Shown here piece by piece: positions 63,717 through 64,000 of a stretch of DNA of 64,000 nucleotides (positions are counted from its first letter, which is position 1; every line of letters starts with the position of its first letter). Location of the stretch: assembly GCA_964344215.1 (NCBI GenBank), contig CAYFMP010000013.1:1-64000 (forward strand), read 5' to 3'. The notes under the pieces were generated by a model that searched no databases, was not told where the DNA came from, and saw nothing but the letters and a program-made list of their open reading frames with translations. Both the position numbers and the translations under genes were made by a program. Source of the DNA: CAYFMP01 sp964344215 (GTDB taxonomy: Bacteria > Pseudomonadota > Alphaproteobacteria > Rhodospirillales > Casp-alpha2).

Positions 63717-64000
63717 AACGGTCTCCCCTTTCCGGCCCGCCAAGGACGGGATCGGCGTCGCTGTCCGCCTGAACCCGCGAGCGGCCCGCAACCGGGTCGA
63801 CGGTGTCGTCGCCGACGAGAAGGGCGAGGGCGCTTTGAGGGTGACGGTGACGGCGGCGCCCGCCGACGGTCGGGCCAACGCGGCGCTGGTCAAGCTGTTG
63901 GCCAAGGAATGGGGGATGGCCAAGACGGCGTTACGGCTGACCCGCGGCGCCAAGGACCGTAACAAATTCCTCGTCGTCGACGGCCCACCCGAGGCGACGC
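63709..64000 (+). CDS. DUF167/YggU-family protein, cut by window end
   Basis: The frame starts with TTG at 63709, inside the end of the YggT gene (8-base overlap), and is open to the window edge. About 97 residues are visible, including VRLNPRAARNRVDGVV, TAAPADGRANAALVKLLAKE and GAKDRNKFLVVDG, the DUF167 core. Function is unknown. The true start could be a later codon, but no ATG precedes the conserved part. Confidence 0.88.
   Translation, partial: MVETVSPFRPAKDGIGVAVRLNPRAARNRVDGVVADEKGEGALRVTVTAAPADGRANAALVKLLAKEWGMAKTALRLTRGAKDRNKFLVVDGPPEAT

Overview
The window is GC-rich, tightly packed bacterial chromosome. Gene order points to an alphaproteobacterium, most like the Rhodospirillales group. 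The clearest signs are a DUF1674 (SDHAF4-like) gene beside rsmB, the tsaD / hemC-hemD-mic60-hemY block with a mitofilin-type protein, an IalB-family gene beside rlmN, a GcvA-type LysR gene beside a DUF1127 gene, and YciI beside gpsA. This placement is inferred from synteny. No phage, transposase or CRISPR array was seen, so the window is mainly core chromosome with a few accessory spots.

Layout. Positions 1-5.8 kb hold a minus-strand run: rsmB, an SxtJ-like membrane protein, a 49-residue DUF5989 protein, a NodU/CmcH-type carbamoyltransferase and a heparinase II/III-like protein. A divergent DUF1674 gene lies beside it. Positions 6-11 kb hold a TPR-like protein, a GlxA-type regulator, a methyltransferase and a MATE exporter. 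Positions 11-19 kb hold agmatinase, acs, a Rieske protein, YciI, a DUF255 thioredoxin-like protein, gpsA and tsaD. Positions 19-23.5 kb hold hemC-hemD-mic60-hemY. Positions 23.6-27.3 kb hold a phnD-phnC-phnE-phnE uptake operon with a Pho-box-like site. Positions 27.4-31.3 kb hold tRNA-Thr(CGU), a TPR-sulfotransferase, a flagellin-like orphan and a degenerate membrane-anchored GGDEF protein. About 870 bases without a recognisable gene follow.

Positions 32-45 kb hold a J-domain protein, an SDR / small protein / GST / D-2-hydroxyacid dehydrogenase run, a PilZ-like protein, a BI-1 family protein, the ybbP-ybbA / tesA divergent set, a membrane cNMP-binding-type protein divergent from a FIST sensor, an aldo-keto reductase, thpR and a cytochrome c. 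Positions 45-50 kb hold a small secreted protein, fructosamine kinase, a low-molecular-weight phosphatase, a CobB sirtuin, a UDG-family protein and a stand-alone AAA_14/DUF4143 ATPase. A possible structured RNA follows the ATPase gene. Positions 50.5-64 kb hold argG, a D-threonine aldolase/D-serine dehydratase-type enzyme, a redoxin, rlmN, IalB, an asparaginase, a TrmH-type methyltransferase, a quinone oxidoreductase, DUF1127/GcvA-like LysR, acetoacetyl-CoA synthetase, phhB, a zincin-like protease, a single-domain response regulator, tRNA-Ala(CGC), YggT and a DUF167 gene cut by the window edge.

Themes. Most genes are housekeeping: tetrapyrrole synthesis, rRNA and tRNA modification, and two- and four-carbon acid activation by Acs and AacS. 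The less ordinary parts are the carbamoyltransferase cassette, the orphan flagellin-like/GGDEF pair, the ATPase and candidate RNA around 48.5-50.2 kb, and several intergenic palindromic repeats. Two of those repeats appear to supply the stop codons of neighbouring genes.
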